From Alphaproteobacteria bacterium (GTDB lineage Bacteria > Myxococcota_A > UBA796 > GCA-2862545): a stretch of 64,000 bases of DNA. How positions within the stretch are numbered: the stretch's first letter is position 1; the number at the start of each line of letters is the position of its first letter. The notes under the pieces were generated by a model. It saw only the letters and a list, made by a program, of their open reading frames with translations, was not told where the DNA came from and made no database searches. The stretch lies in NCBI GenBank assembly GCA_020632885.1, contig JACKEQ010000026.1, forward strand, positions 21,761 through 85,760, written 5' to 3'. The translations under genes and the position numbers were made by a program. Positions 36,321 to 44,598 of this stretch are shown piece by piece.

Positions 36321-37295
36321 TCAGAGCAGGTTGGCCACCGCGTCGCGCTCCTCGGAGAGGGCGGCGACGTTGCGGGCGATCTGCTCGCGGGTGCGGTCGT
36401 CGATCTCGAGGTCCGTCACGACGCGGTAGTCGCCGCCCTCGCAGATGCACGGGAAGCTGAAGATCAGCCCCTTCGGCACGCCGTACCAGCCCTGGCTCGG
36501 GATGGCCATGGAGACCATGCGGCCGTGGGAGCCCTGCCACCAGTCGCGCATGTGGTCGACGGCGGAGCTCGCGGCGCTCGCCGCGCTGGACGCGCCGCGG
36601 GCCACGATGACGGCCTTGCCGCGGGTGGCGACGGTGGGCTCGAAGGCGCCCGTGAGCCAGTCGGCGTCCACCTTGGAGGTGACCGCGGCGCCGTCCACCT
36701 TCGCCCAGGAGGCGTCGGGGAACATGGTGTCGCCGTGGTTGCCCCAGATCACCACGTCGCTGACCTTCGCGACCGGCACGCCGAGCTTCTCGGAGATCTG
36801 CCCGTGGGCGCGGTTCTGGTCGAGGCGGGTCATCGCGGAGAAGCAGCGGGGGTCGAGGCCCTTGGCGTTGTTCATCGCGATGAGGGCGTTGGTGTTGCAG
36901 GGGTTGCCCACCACGACCACCTTCACGTCCTTCTTCGCGGACTTCTCGATGGCGTTGCCCTGGCCCGTGAAGATCGGGCCGTTCGCGGCCACGAGATCCG
37001 AGCGGTCCATGTCCTTCGTGCGCGGGCGCGAGCCCACCAGGAAGATCGCCGAGCAGTCCTTGAACGCCACGTTGGCGTCGTCGGTGCAGACGATGTCGTG
37101 GAGCAGCGGGAACGCCGAGTCCACGAGCTCCATCTTCACGCCGTTCAGGCGCTCGAGGGCCGGGGTGATCTCGAGCATCTGCAGGATGATGGGCTGGTCG
37201 GCCCCGAAGCAGTCGCCCGACGCGAGGCGCCAGAGCAGGGCGTATCCGATGTTTCCGGCGGCACCGGTGACGGCGACGCGAATGGCAGGCTTCAT
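36321..37295 (-). CDS. mdh: malate dehydrogenase (NAD-dependent)
   Basis: 324 residues from ATG at 37295 with GGGAGAG upstream. It belongs to the longer MDH type resembling the eukaryotic cytosolic enzyme. NAD fold GAAGNIGY (11-18), substrate loop SRPRTKDM (R90, R92), NPCNTN (131-136), TRLDQNRA (R157, D159) and the catalytic H187 in GNHGDTM are all present. It oxidises malate to oxaloacetate in the TCA cycle. It is monocistronic by context, with a hairpin after it. An AT-richer gap (37296-37395) separates it from the divergent gene. Confidence 0.96.
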   Translation of the reverse strand: MKPAIRVAVTGAAGNIGYALLWRLASGDCFGADQPIILQMLEITPALERLNGVKMELVDSAFPLLHDIVCTDDANVAFKDCSAIFLVGSRPRTKDMDRSDLVAANGPIFTGQGNAIEKSAKKDVKVVVVGNPCNTNALIAMNNAKGLDPRCFSAMTRLDQNRAHGQISEKLGVPVAKVSDVVIWGNHGDTMFPDASWAKVDGAAVTSKVDADWLTGAFEPTVATRGKAVIVARGASSAASAASSAVDHMRDWWQGSHGRMVSMAIPSQGWYGVPKGLIFSFPCICEGGDYRVVTDLEIDDRTREQIARNVAALSEERDAVANLL

Positions 37296-37395
37296 GAGCG
37301 CTCTCCCTTCGAAGGTGGACGGCGCCATAACGCGCCTGTGCGCGCGGCGCCGTGCCCTCCTCGACGCGCGGGATGCGCCGGTGTACCCTGCACCG

Positions 37396-38394
37396 ATGCA
37401 CCGCCTCCAGCGCCGACAGATCATCCTGAAGGGCAAGCGCACCACCGCCTTCGACCCCGATCAGTACTGGTTCGATCGGGCCCGCCGCACCCGCCTCGCC
37501 CGCCGCCTCCGCGTGCACCTGCGCCACGGGGATCCCGTCGTGCTGGTCACGCCGCGTTGGAGCCGGGCACCGGGCTTCCTCGACGATCTGGCCGTGGATC
37601 TCTCCATGGGCGATCCCGCCGTGCGCGCCCGCCCTCTCCACCTCCTGCCGCTCATGGGTCTCACCACTCACCAGGCCTGGGGTTGGCTGGCGGACGCCGT
37701 GGCGGAGTTCTGCCAGGTGCCGCTGCAGGAGGGTCCGGCGTGGCGTGCGGTGAGCCGCCGTGGCTTCCGTACCGTGCTGGCCGAGCTCTTCGAGAAGGCC
37801 GAGGGCGGCAGGGCCCGCTGCCTCATGCTCCACGGCCTCGAGCACGTGAACGTCGAGGCGCTCCAGGATCTCTTCGAGGTCTTCCACGCCCACGTGGAGG
37901 CGATGGGGCCGGACCGTCGCTTCAACATGCTCTTCGCGGGCTCGATCGACGCGCCGCACTTCGCCATGGAGGGCGCGGTGCGGGCCGAGCTGGGCGACTA
38001 CTCGGAGGCCGAGGCCATCGAGACGCTCGTGGAGCACCTGGGGCCCCTGGAGGCCCACCGGCTCTCCAGCGTCGTCGCCATGGTGGGCGGCGTGCCGGCG
38101 ATCCTCGAGGCGCTCGGCGAGCGCGGCCCGGACGACCTCTCCCGGATCCTCACCGACCGCGACGAGATGTGGCGCGCCCTCGGCCCGCTGGCCGAGGAGG
38201 TGCGCAGCGCCATCGACATCGTGAGCGCGGATCAGAACCTGGCTGACCGTCTGGAGCGGCTCGCCCGCAAGGGCTCGGTGGAGGCGGAGGCCGAGGCGGA
38301 CGCCCGGCTGTCGCGCGCGGGCCTCGTGCGCTGCGAGGGCCCCACGACGCGCCTGCGCACCCCGTGGTTCGCGGATCTGCTGCTGGCCGGGTGA
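37396..38394 (+). CDS. hypothetical protein, possible degenerate AAA/STAND-like fold
   Basis: 332 residues from ATG at 37396. No signal peptide or membrane helix. Features are a basic N-terminus (RLQRRQIILKGKRTTAFDP), a hydrophobic strand RCLMLHGLEHVNVEALQD like a Walker B region followed by FNMLFAGSID, and a C-terminal helical part. No Walker A is visible, so ATP binding is doubtful. The layout resembles Myxococcota proteins of unknown function that look like inactive AAA domains. It precedes the YjbR-like gene by 22 bases, so they may be co-transcribed. Confidence 0.5.
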   Translation: MHRLQRRQIILKGKRTTAFDPDQYWFDRARRTRLARRLRVHLRHGDPVVLVTPRWSRAPGFLDDLAVDLSMGDPAVRARPLHLLPLMGLTTHQAWGWLADAVAEFCQVPLQEGPAWRAVSRRGFRTVLAELFEKAEGGRARCLMLHGLEHVNVEALQDLFEVFHAHVEAMGPDRRFNMLFAGSIDAPHFAMEGAVRAELGDYSEAEAIETLVEHLGPLEAHRLSSVVAMVGGVPAILEALGERGPDDLSRILTDRDEMWRALGPLAEEVRSAIDIVSADQNLADRLERLARKGSVEAEAEADARLSRAGLVRCEGPTTRLRTPWFADLLLAG

Positions 38395-38416
38395 GTCCGG
38401 CGTGCCTGGAGGGCTG

Positions 38417-39178
38417 ATGGCCGACCTCGCCGACGAAGCGCTGCTCGCGCACCTGCGCGCCGTGGCCACCGCGTACCCGGAGGCCTACGAGGAGGCGCCC
38501 TGGGGCGACCTCGTGGCCAAGGTCCGCGACCGCATCTTCGTGTTCTACGCGCTGCGCGAAGGGCGGGTGCACCTCACGGTCAAGCTCCCCGAGAGCCGTG
38601 AGGCGGCGCTGCAGATCCCGGGCTCCGAGCCCACCGGGTACGGCCTCGGGAAGTCCGGGTGGGTCTCGCTGCGCATGGAGGGTCCGAGGGATCCGGCCGT
38701 GCTCGAGGGCTGGATCGAGGAGAGCTACCGGGCCGTCGCCCCGAAGACCCTGTCGCGCCGGATCCCCGAGGGCGGCGTGCAGCCCGCGCCCCCGACGCCC
38801 CCCGCGGAGGTCGGTCCCGACGCGCCCGCGGCGGCGGTCGTGAGCGACGACCCCCTGCGCCTCGCGCGCTGTCTGGAGGGCCTGGCGGCCCGTGGTGTGC
38901 GCGGCGAGCCCGGCACCACGACCGATCTCGCGGGTCTGGCGCGCATCCCGGCCGTCGCGGTGGTGGTCGATCTGGGGCGGAGCCCCGGCGCGGCGCTGGA
39001 GATGGCCCAGGAGCTCGCCCTGCTGCACTTCGACGGAGCGCTGTGCCTCGCCGGCATCCGCGACGCGAAGACCGAGAAGGCCGTGCGGGAGGCCCTTCCC
39101 GGGGCGGTGGTCTACGATCGGCGCCCGCCCGGAGACCCCGGCGTGCTCGACGCCCTGCTGGCGGCCCTGTCGGGCTGA
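38417..39178 (+). CDS. MmcQ/YjbR-family protein with extra C-terminal domain
   Basis: 253 residues from ATG at 38417, with GGAGGG upstream (an ATG at 38402 is a weaker choice). Residues 1-115 follow the MmcQ/YjbR pattern (AYPEAYEEAPWGDLVAKVRD and GYGLGKSGWVSLRM), a CyaY-like fold thought to bind DNA. Residues about 140-253 form an alpha/beta unit (AVAVVVDLGRSPGAALEMAQ) like a receiver or Rossmann core, with Ala/Pro linker between. The fusion is longer than the usual 120-residue family member. Cytosolic; role unknown. Confidence 0.72.
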   Translation: MADLADEALLAHLRAVATAYPEAYEEAPWGDLVAKVRDRIFVFYALREGRVHLTVKLPESREAALQIPGSEPTGYGLGKSGWVSLRMEGPRDPAVLEGWIEESYRAVAPKTLSRRIPEGGVQPAPPTPPAEVGPDAPAAAVVSDDPLRLARCLEGLAARGVRGEPGTTTDLAGLARIPAVAVVVDLGRSPGAALEMAQELALLHFDGALCLAGIRDAKTEKAVREALPGAVVYDRRPPGDPGVLDALLAALSG

Positions 39179-39287
39179 CCTCCCGACCTACACATCCATC
39201 TGTGACGTCCGGGGGCCGATGGGGTATCCTCGGCGGGCTGGCGGGGTTCCGGCCTGCTGGCGGTTGCGGGCGTCGTTGGGAGGCGGG

Positions 39288-40730
39288 ATGTTCTGGTTGA
39301 GCGCGGCATGGGCGTACAGTCCGCTGTTCACCTGCAACAACACCGTCGGCTACGCCGTGTGGACCACCGACTCGCACTGGCGGGTCGAGAACGCGATCAC
39401 CGGCGGCGCGCGGCACCACTACAGCCTGCTCGACGATCAGGCCGTGGTGGACGCCCTCACCGGGGGCTTCGAGGTCTGGGAGGACCCCGTCTCCTGCTGC
39501 TCGTCCTTCCGGCACGTCTACGACGGCACGACCAGCGCCACCGGCTACAACACCAACGACTCCATCAACGCGATCTCGTTCGAGGAGGGGTCCTGGGACC
39601 CCGCGAACGGCTCCGTGAACGTCACCATCGCGGTCACCTACACGGGCGCGTTCGGCTGCAGCCTGCACGCCGACCAGATCTACAACGGCGTCGGCTTCGA
39701 CTTCACGACCACCAACTCGCCGGGCTTCGGCGACACCGACCTCCAGAGCATCGCCGCCCACGAGCACGGCCACTGGCTGGGCCTCGGGCACACGCCCATC
39801 AACGGGTCCACGATGTTCGCCTCCTACGGCGGGGGCATCGGCCCGCGGTCCCTCGGATCCGACGACGAGGCGGGGGTCTGCGCGCTCTACCCGGACACGT
39901 GCGGGCCGGACGAGATCTGCGACGACGGCATCGACAACGACTTCGACGGCGACTTCGACTGCGACGACCTCGACTGCGCGGACGACGGCGCGTGCCTCGA
40001 GCTGCAGTGCTCGGATGGCTTCGACGACGACGGCGACCAGCTCGTCGACTGCGCGGACCCCGACTGTGCCGGGCAGCCCGCGTGCGTCTGCGCCGCCACG
40101 TCCGTGCTCCCGTGCGACACCACGGTCACCGGCACCACGGTGGGGGGTGTGAACACCGTCCAGCAGTGGGCCTGCGCCAACTGGACCACCACGGGGCCCG
40201 AGAAGACCTACGAGGTCACCTTCCCCCAGGCGGGCACGGCGACGGTGACGGTCTCGAACCTCGGTGCGGACCTCGATCTCTTCATCACGGACGACGCGAA
40301 CGCGGGCTCGTGCAACCCGAACTTCTGCATCTCCCAGGGCAGCCCGGGCACCTCGGACGAGGTCCGCACGTTCACGATCGACGCGGGCGAGACGATCGCC
40401 GTGGTGCTCGACGGCTTCCAGGGCGCGAGCAGCGACTTCACGATCCACGTGGACTGCCCGGGGGTCACCAGCGGTGGTGACGCGGACACCGATGCGGACG
40501 CCGACAGCGATGCGGACGCCGATGCGGACGCGGACAGCGACGCCGATGCGGACACCGACACCGACAGCGACACGGACGCGGACCCCACCGACACCGCGGA
40601 TCCCGCGCCCCCGGCACCCCAGGAGCCCCTGCCCACGATCTCGGGCGAGCTGTGCGGCTGCCGCTCCACGCCGGGCGGCGCGGGCCTGTTGGCGCTGCTC
40701 CCCGCGCTGCTCGTGCTCCGCCGGCGGTAG
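39288..40730 (+). CDS. secreted matrixin-type zinc metalloprotease with MYXO-CTERM-like tail
   Basis: 480 residues from ATG at 39288 (GGGAGGCGGG upstream) with a short signal. The metzincin zinc site HEHGHWLGLGH lies at 158-168 (H158, E159, H162, H168), followed by a Met-turn candidate STMFAS, as in M10 matrixins. Then come Asp/Cys modules (DGIDNDFDGDFDCDD), a PPC-like beta domain (about 275-395), an Asp linker, and GELCGCRSTPGG, a hydrophobic helix and RRR at the end, a sorting signal like MYXO-CTERM. The enzyme is expected at the cell surface after processing. Confidence 0.88.
   Translation: MFWLSAAWAYSPLFTCNNTVGYAVWTTDSHWRVENAITGGARHHYSLLDDQAVVDALTGGFEVWEDPVSCCSSFRHVYDGTTSATGYNTNDSINAISFEEGSWDPANGSVNVTIAVTYTGAFGCSLHADQIYNGVGFDFTTTNSPGFGDTDLQSIAAHEHGHWLGLGHTPINGSTMFASYGGGIGPRSLGSDDEAGVCALYPDTCGPDEICDDGIDNDFDGDFDCDDLDCADDGACLELQCSDGFDDDGDQLVDCADPDCAGQPACVCAATSVLPCDTTVTGTTVGGVNTVQQWACANWTTTGPEKTYEVTFPQAGTATVTVSNLGADLDLFITDDANAGSCNPNFCISQGSPGTSDEVRTFTIDAGETIAVVLDGFQGASSDFTIHVDCPGVTSGGDADTDADADSDADADADADSDADADTDTDSDTDADPTDTADPAPPAPQEPLPTISGELCGCRSTPGGAGLLALLPALLVLRRR
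40474..40599 (+). repeat. Asp-rich linker tract in metalloprotease gene
   Basis: About 125 bases of imperfect 6-bp units (GACGCC, GATGCG, GACACC, GACAGC) coding Asp with Ala, Thr or Ser before the C-terminal sorting signal. It is the same linker type as in the endonuclease lipoprotein at 4.3-5.1 kb, on the opposite strand. Confidence 0.8.
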
Positions 40731-40734
40731 CGGG

Positions 40735-41079
40735 TTGGGCCAGCAGCACCGCGTGCTCGCGATCGTCGCCACGGACCGCACCTTCGAGCGGGTGAGCTGG
40801 CGTGGCCGCGAGGTCTGGTCGGGCAAGTGCATCCACTGCAACACCCGCCTCCAGATCGAGCTCGACGGCACGCCGATCTCCCGGGCCACCATCGAGCACA
40901 TCTTCCCGCGCAACCACGGCGGCACCGACGACATCGAGAACCTGGCGCTCGCCTGCGCCCGCTGCAACGGGGGCAAGGGCTCCCGGCACGACCACAAGCC
41001 CCTGACCGACCCCAAGCTGCTCGAGATGGTCGAGCGGCTCCGCGAGCGGCGCCAGAAGCGCTGGCGCGAGCCCACGTGA
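40735..41079 (+). CDS. HNH endonuclease family protein
   Basis: 114 residues. The start is TTG at 40735 or GTG at 40753; no ATG is available in frame before the domain. The HNH core is complete: zinc pair CIHC, then IEHIFPRNHGGTDDIENLALAC and the second pair CARCNGGKG. This is the standard beta-beta-alpha metal nuclease fold. It starts 4 bases after the metalloprotease stop, and its TGA overlaps the GTG of the VIT-VWA gene (GTGA), so it is embedded in a three-gene unit rather than in a mobile element. Cytosolic. Confidence 0.85.
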   Translation: MGQQHRVLAIVATDRTFERVSWRGREVWSGKCIHCNTRLQIELDGTPISRATIEHIFPRNHGGTDDIENLALACARCNGGKGSRHDHKPLTDPKLLEMVERLRERRQKRWREPT

Positions 41080-44000
41080 TCGCGTTCCTCGCCCTCGCGC
41101 ACGCCGGCCTGCCGCTGGTCGACATGGAGATCCGGGTCGTGGTCACCGGCCCGATCGCGGAGATCCAGGTCACCCAGACCTTCCGGAACGACGGCCCTCG
41201 GCCCATGGACGCCGTCTACGTCTTCCCGATGCACGAGGACGCCGCGGTGGACCGCATGCGGATGCGCATCGGCGACCGGGTCATCGAGGCGAGCATCGAC
41301 GAGAAGGCCGCCGCCCAGCGCACCTACGACGCCGCGGTGGAGGCGGGCCAGCTCGCGGCCCTGACGTCGCAGGACACGCCGGACCTGTTCACCCAGCGGG
41401 TGGGGAACATCCCGCCCGGCGAGAGCGTCGCGGTGGAGCTCGCGGTCGTGCAGACGGTGGAGCGGGTGGACGGTGTGTACGAGCTCGCGCTGCCCCTGGC
41501 GCGCGCGCCGCGGTTCGTGCCGGACGACCTCCCGCTCGACGCGTGGACGGCCGTGCAGGTGCCGCCCGACGTGCTCGCGACCGTCTACGTGCGCGGGCCC
41601 ACCGGGGCGCCCGTGACGGAGGCCTGGAGCCCGAGCCACCCCGATGCCGCCGTGCTCGGCGAGGTGGACCGGCTCTACGGCTTCGTCGTGAGCGACCTCG
41701 ACCACGACTTCCGGCTCGCGTGGCGCACGGGCGGGAAGGAGGCCACCGCCAGCCTGCTCACCGACGGTCGGCACGTGCTGGTCACCGTGGAGCCCCCGTC
41801 GGGCCGGGTCCCTCTCGAGCTCCGCACGCCCCGGGAGCTCGTGTTCCTGCTCGACACCAGCGGGTCGATGGAGGGGGCGCCGTGGGACCGCGCGGTAGCC
41901 CTGCTGGACGCCGTGCTGGCCGGCCTGCGCGAGCCCGACACCTTCCAGATCGTCGGCGTGGCGGGGCTCCCCGAGGCCCTCACCGCGCAGCCCGTGCCCG
42001 CCACCCACGCCAACCGCGCTGAGGTCCGCGAGACCCTCCGGTTCCTGCACCCCGAGGGCCCCACCGACCTCTACCTCGGCCTGCAGCGCGCCCTGCTCCT
42101 CCCGCCGGCCGAGGGCCGTCAGCGCACGGTCGTGGTGCTCACGGACGGCGAGGTGGACGTCAGCCACCAGGCGCTCCAGGTCCTCGAGAGCCTGCGCGGC
42201 GATGCGCGGGTGCACGCCTTCGCCCTGGCTCCGGATCCACCCCGCGGTGTGCTCGCCCAGCTCGCGCGGCTCGGGGGCGGCGTCTTCGAGTCGCCCCGGC
42301 CCGACGAGCCCGCCGTCGACACCGCCACGCGGCTCGCGGCGCTGCTCGAGCGGCCGGTGGTCACGGATCTCTCGATCGACGTGCCCGGGATCGTGTTCGT
42401 GGGTGGGCCCCTCCCGGCCGTGCTCCCGGGCCGGCCGGTCACGCGGGTGGGGCGGGGCTCCGGCCTGATCGGTGGGGGGTCCGTGAGCGGCCGCCTCCCG
42501 GACGGCTCGGTGTGGACGCTGCCCCTGGTGCCCGAGGTCGTGGACGGACGGGCGCTGCGGACGACCTGGGCACGCGGGCGCATCGCCGAGCTCCTCGACG
42601 ACGAGGTGCGCTGGCCGGGCTTCGTCGCGCGCCGCGAGGGCCTGCCGATCGCGCTGGAGTACGGCGTGGTGTCGCCGTGGTCGTCCTTCGTCGCCGTCGA
42701 CCAGACACCGGCGCCGCCGGAGCCACCGCCGATCGTCGAGGAGATCGTCAGCGAGGACGGCGACGACGGGTTCTTCGACGGCAACGAGATGCCCGAGGCG
42801 GACGAGCGCTGGGTCGAGGAGGAGCCGTCGGCCCCGAAGGACGACTGGGCCGACGACGACGCTCCGATGCCGGACGTCGCGCCGGCCGAGGCCTACGGCG
42901 GCGAGCTGAAGAAGGAGAAGGCGAGCAAGCCCATGGCTCCGTCGCCTCCCCCGAAGGCCCAGCCCGCCAAGCGCTCGGCCCCCCAGACGTCGGCGCCGAT
43001 GATGGAGCGCTCGGACATCGGCGGCCGCGAGTACCAGAGTGAGGATGTCATCATCGTCGAGAGGGACCCCGGCGAGCCACCACCGTGGCCCGGAGTGGTG
43101 CCCGACGCTCTCGGCGTCCCGGAGGAGCCCCGGCCCGGCACCGACGTCGGGGCGGACCTGCGGCTCGGGGGCTGGCGGCGGGTCGGCGTGCACGCCAGTG
43201 GTGCCTGGGAGGCCGGTCGGGGCACGTCCTCCGCGGAGGCCCGGATGGCGCGGTCCTCCGTGCTGCCGGACGAGCGGGAGGGCGTCACGGACGGGGTGTT
43301 CCGGGTCGGGCACACGTACGACGAGGGCGATCGGGCGCGCGCGTGGGAGGCGGGCACGGCCCTGCTGCGCAGCGGGGGCATCCAGGTGACGCGCCCCTGG
43401 CTCGCGTGGACCGCGCGGCGCGATGCGGGTCCCTGGAGCGTCCTGCACCTCGGGGTGCGTGCGGAAGGCGGCTTCCGGCGCGGCGATGGCGCGGACAGCC
43501 GCGAGAGGGTGAAGGCCACGGGGGGCTGGACGCTCGCGCGGGGCATCGGCTCCCTCGAGCTGCGCGCGGGGCTCGACGGGCGCGCGCGGAGCGGGCACGA
43601 GCCCGCCGAGGCGTCGCTGCTGGTGGGGGTGCTGCCTCCCATCACGATGCGGATTCCGCCGGATCGCATGGCGCGGTTCGGCCACGCGGCCCTGTACGGC
43701 GACGCGGGGGTGCGGGGCACCCTCGAGCCCCTCCGCGGCGTGGTGGTCGCGGGCTCGCTGGCCGGCACGGGTCGGATCTGGGGCATGGAGGGTGTGGGGC
43801 CGAACGGCCTGCTCCCCGGCATCGCCCTCGGCATCCGGCCGGGCATGCGGGGAGCGACGCTGGCCGGTGGGTACGGCCGGTCGGCCGGGGTGCCGCTGCC
43901 CGCGTCCGTGGACCAGCCGGGGATCGGTCGGCTCGTGGCGGTGACCAACTTGCGCAGCGAGCTGGCCGGTGCGGCGCGGCTCCCGGTGACCGACCGGCTG

Positions 44001-44591
44001 TACGTCGACCTGGAGCGGCACGACCGCCGCGGCCTCGTCCTCGGGCTCGGCGCGGAGCGCCTGGAGGGGCGCAACAGCTGGGGTGTGGGGCTCAACGACG
44101 CCGTGGCGGCCTTCGTCCGGCGGACCGTCACCCGGGCCCACGCCGAGCTGGGCCTGAGCTACCCCGCCCTGGGTCTCGTCGCTCGCTACGACACCGCGCG
44201 CACGTCCCTCCGCGGCGGGCCCCCCGTGGAGTACCTCCTCGAGTACGGATGGATGCCCCGGTACTGGGAGGCCCCGCACCGCGGGCGCGTGGACGTGCGG
44301 CTGGGTGGGCCCGACGTCGGCTTCCCGCTGGCTCTGGAGGGCAGCTACGCGCGCGCCGGCAGCCTGCGGCTCCCGGACCTCGTGGAGCCCGACCTGCCCA
44401 TCGTGGAGGACCTCGTGCTCGGGGGCGTGCTGCGCATCCCCGTCCGGCGCCTCCGTCTGGAGCTCGCCTTCCGCGGCCACAACCTGACCCAGGGCGAAGG
44501 GCTCGTCCTGGCGCGCTACCAGGACGGCTCGCTGGAGCGGGCCCTCCAGATGCCCCGGAGCTTCGAGCTCCAGCTCCGCCACGCTCGCTGA
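41076..44591 (+). CDS. VIT-VWA protein with C-terminal outer-membrane barrel-like domain
   Basis: 1171 residues from GTG at 41076, the only start consistent with the signal-like VIAFLALAHAG. Residues about 12-130 are a VIT domain (PMDAVYVFPMHEDAAV, IPPGESVAVEL). A VWA domain follows (about 254-430, MIDAS DTSGSM at 260-265). An acidic, Pro/Lys linker spans about 545-680. The last 480 residues alternate strand-like segments with many Gly, Tyr and Arg (RLGGWRRVGVHASGAW ... SFELQLRHAR), as in outer-membrane barrels. The fusion suggests a surface-anchored adhesion or assembly protein. Barrel call is by pattern only. Confidence 0.75.
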   Translation: MIAFLALAHAGLPLVDMEIRVVVTGPIAEIQVTQTFRNDGPRPMDAVYVFPMHEDAAVDRMRMRIGDRVIEASIDEKAAAQRTYDAAVEAGQLAALTSQDTPDLFTQRVGNIPPGESVAVELAVVQTVERVDGVYELALPLARAPRFVPDDLPLDAWTAVQVPPDVLATVYVRGPTGAPVTEAWSPSHPDAAVLGEVDRLYGFVVSDLDHDFRLAWRTGGKEATASLLTDGRHVLVTVEPPSGRVPLELRTPRELVFLLDTSGSMEGAPWDRAVALLDAVLAGLREPDTFQIVGVAGLPEALTAQPVPATHANRAEVRETLRFLHPEGPTDLYLGLQRALLLPPAEGRQRTVVVLTDGEVDVSHQALQVLESLRGDARVHAFALAPDPPRGVLAQLARLGGGVFESPRPDEPAVDTATRLAALLERPVVTDLSIDVPGIVFVGGPLPAVLPGRPVTRVGRGSGLIGGGSVSGRLPDGSVWTLPLVPEVVDGRALRTTWARGRIAELLDDEVRWPGFVARREGLPIALEYGVVSPWSSFVAVDQTPAPPEPPPIVEEIVSEDGDDGFFDGNEMPEADERWVEEEPSAPKDDWADDDAPMPDVAPAEAYGGELKKEKASKPMAPSPPPKAQPAKRSAPQTSAPMMERSDIGGREYQSEDVIIVERDPGEPPPWPGVVPDALGVPEEPRPGTDVGADLRLGGWRRVGVHASGAWEAGRGTSSAEARMARSSVLPDEREGVTDGVFRVGHTYDEGDRARAWEAGTALLRSGGIQVTRPWLAWTARRDAGPWSVLHLGVRAEGGFRRGDGADSRERVKATGGWTLARGIGSLELRAGLDGRARSGHEPAEASLLVGVLPPITMRIPPDRMARFGHAALYGDAGVRGTLEPLRGVVVAGSLAGTGRIWGMEGVGPNGLLPGIALGIRPGMRGATLAGGYGRSAGVPLPASVDQPGIGRLVAVTNLRSELAGAARLPVTDRLYVDLERHDRRGLVLGLGAERLEGRNSWGVGLNDAVAAFVRRTVTRAHAELGLSYPALGLVARYDTARTSLRGGPPVEYLLEYGWMPRYWEAPHRGRVDVRLGGPDVGFPLALEGSYARAGSLRLPDLVEPDLPIVEDLVLGGVLRIPVRRLRLELAFRGHNLTQGEGLVLARYQDGSLERALQMPRSFELQLRHAR

Positions 44592-44598
44592 GGGCCTG

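Noticed and set aside
40735..41079. HNH gene as a homing endonuclease or intron/IS passenger
   Set aside because: It is short, lacks a DNA-binding extension and overlaps the next gene by 4 bases, with no flanking repeats or intron structure.
38580..44582. A 2000-codon open frame on the minus strand
   Set aside because: It is the antisense shadow of the YjbR-like, metalloprotease, HNH and VIT-VWA genes. High GC at third codon positions removes stops. The translated sequence is Arg/Gly/Ala/His-rich without domains.
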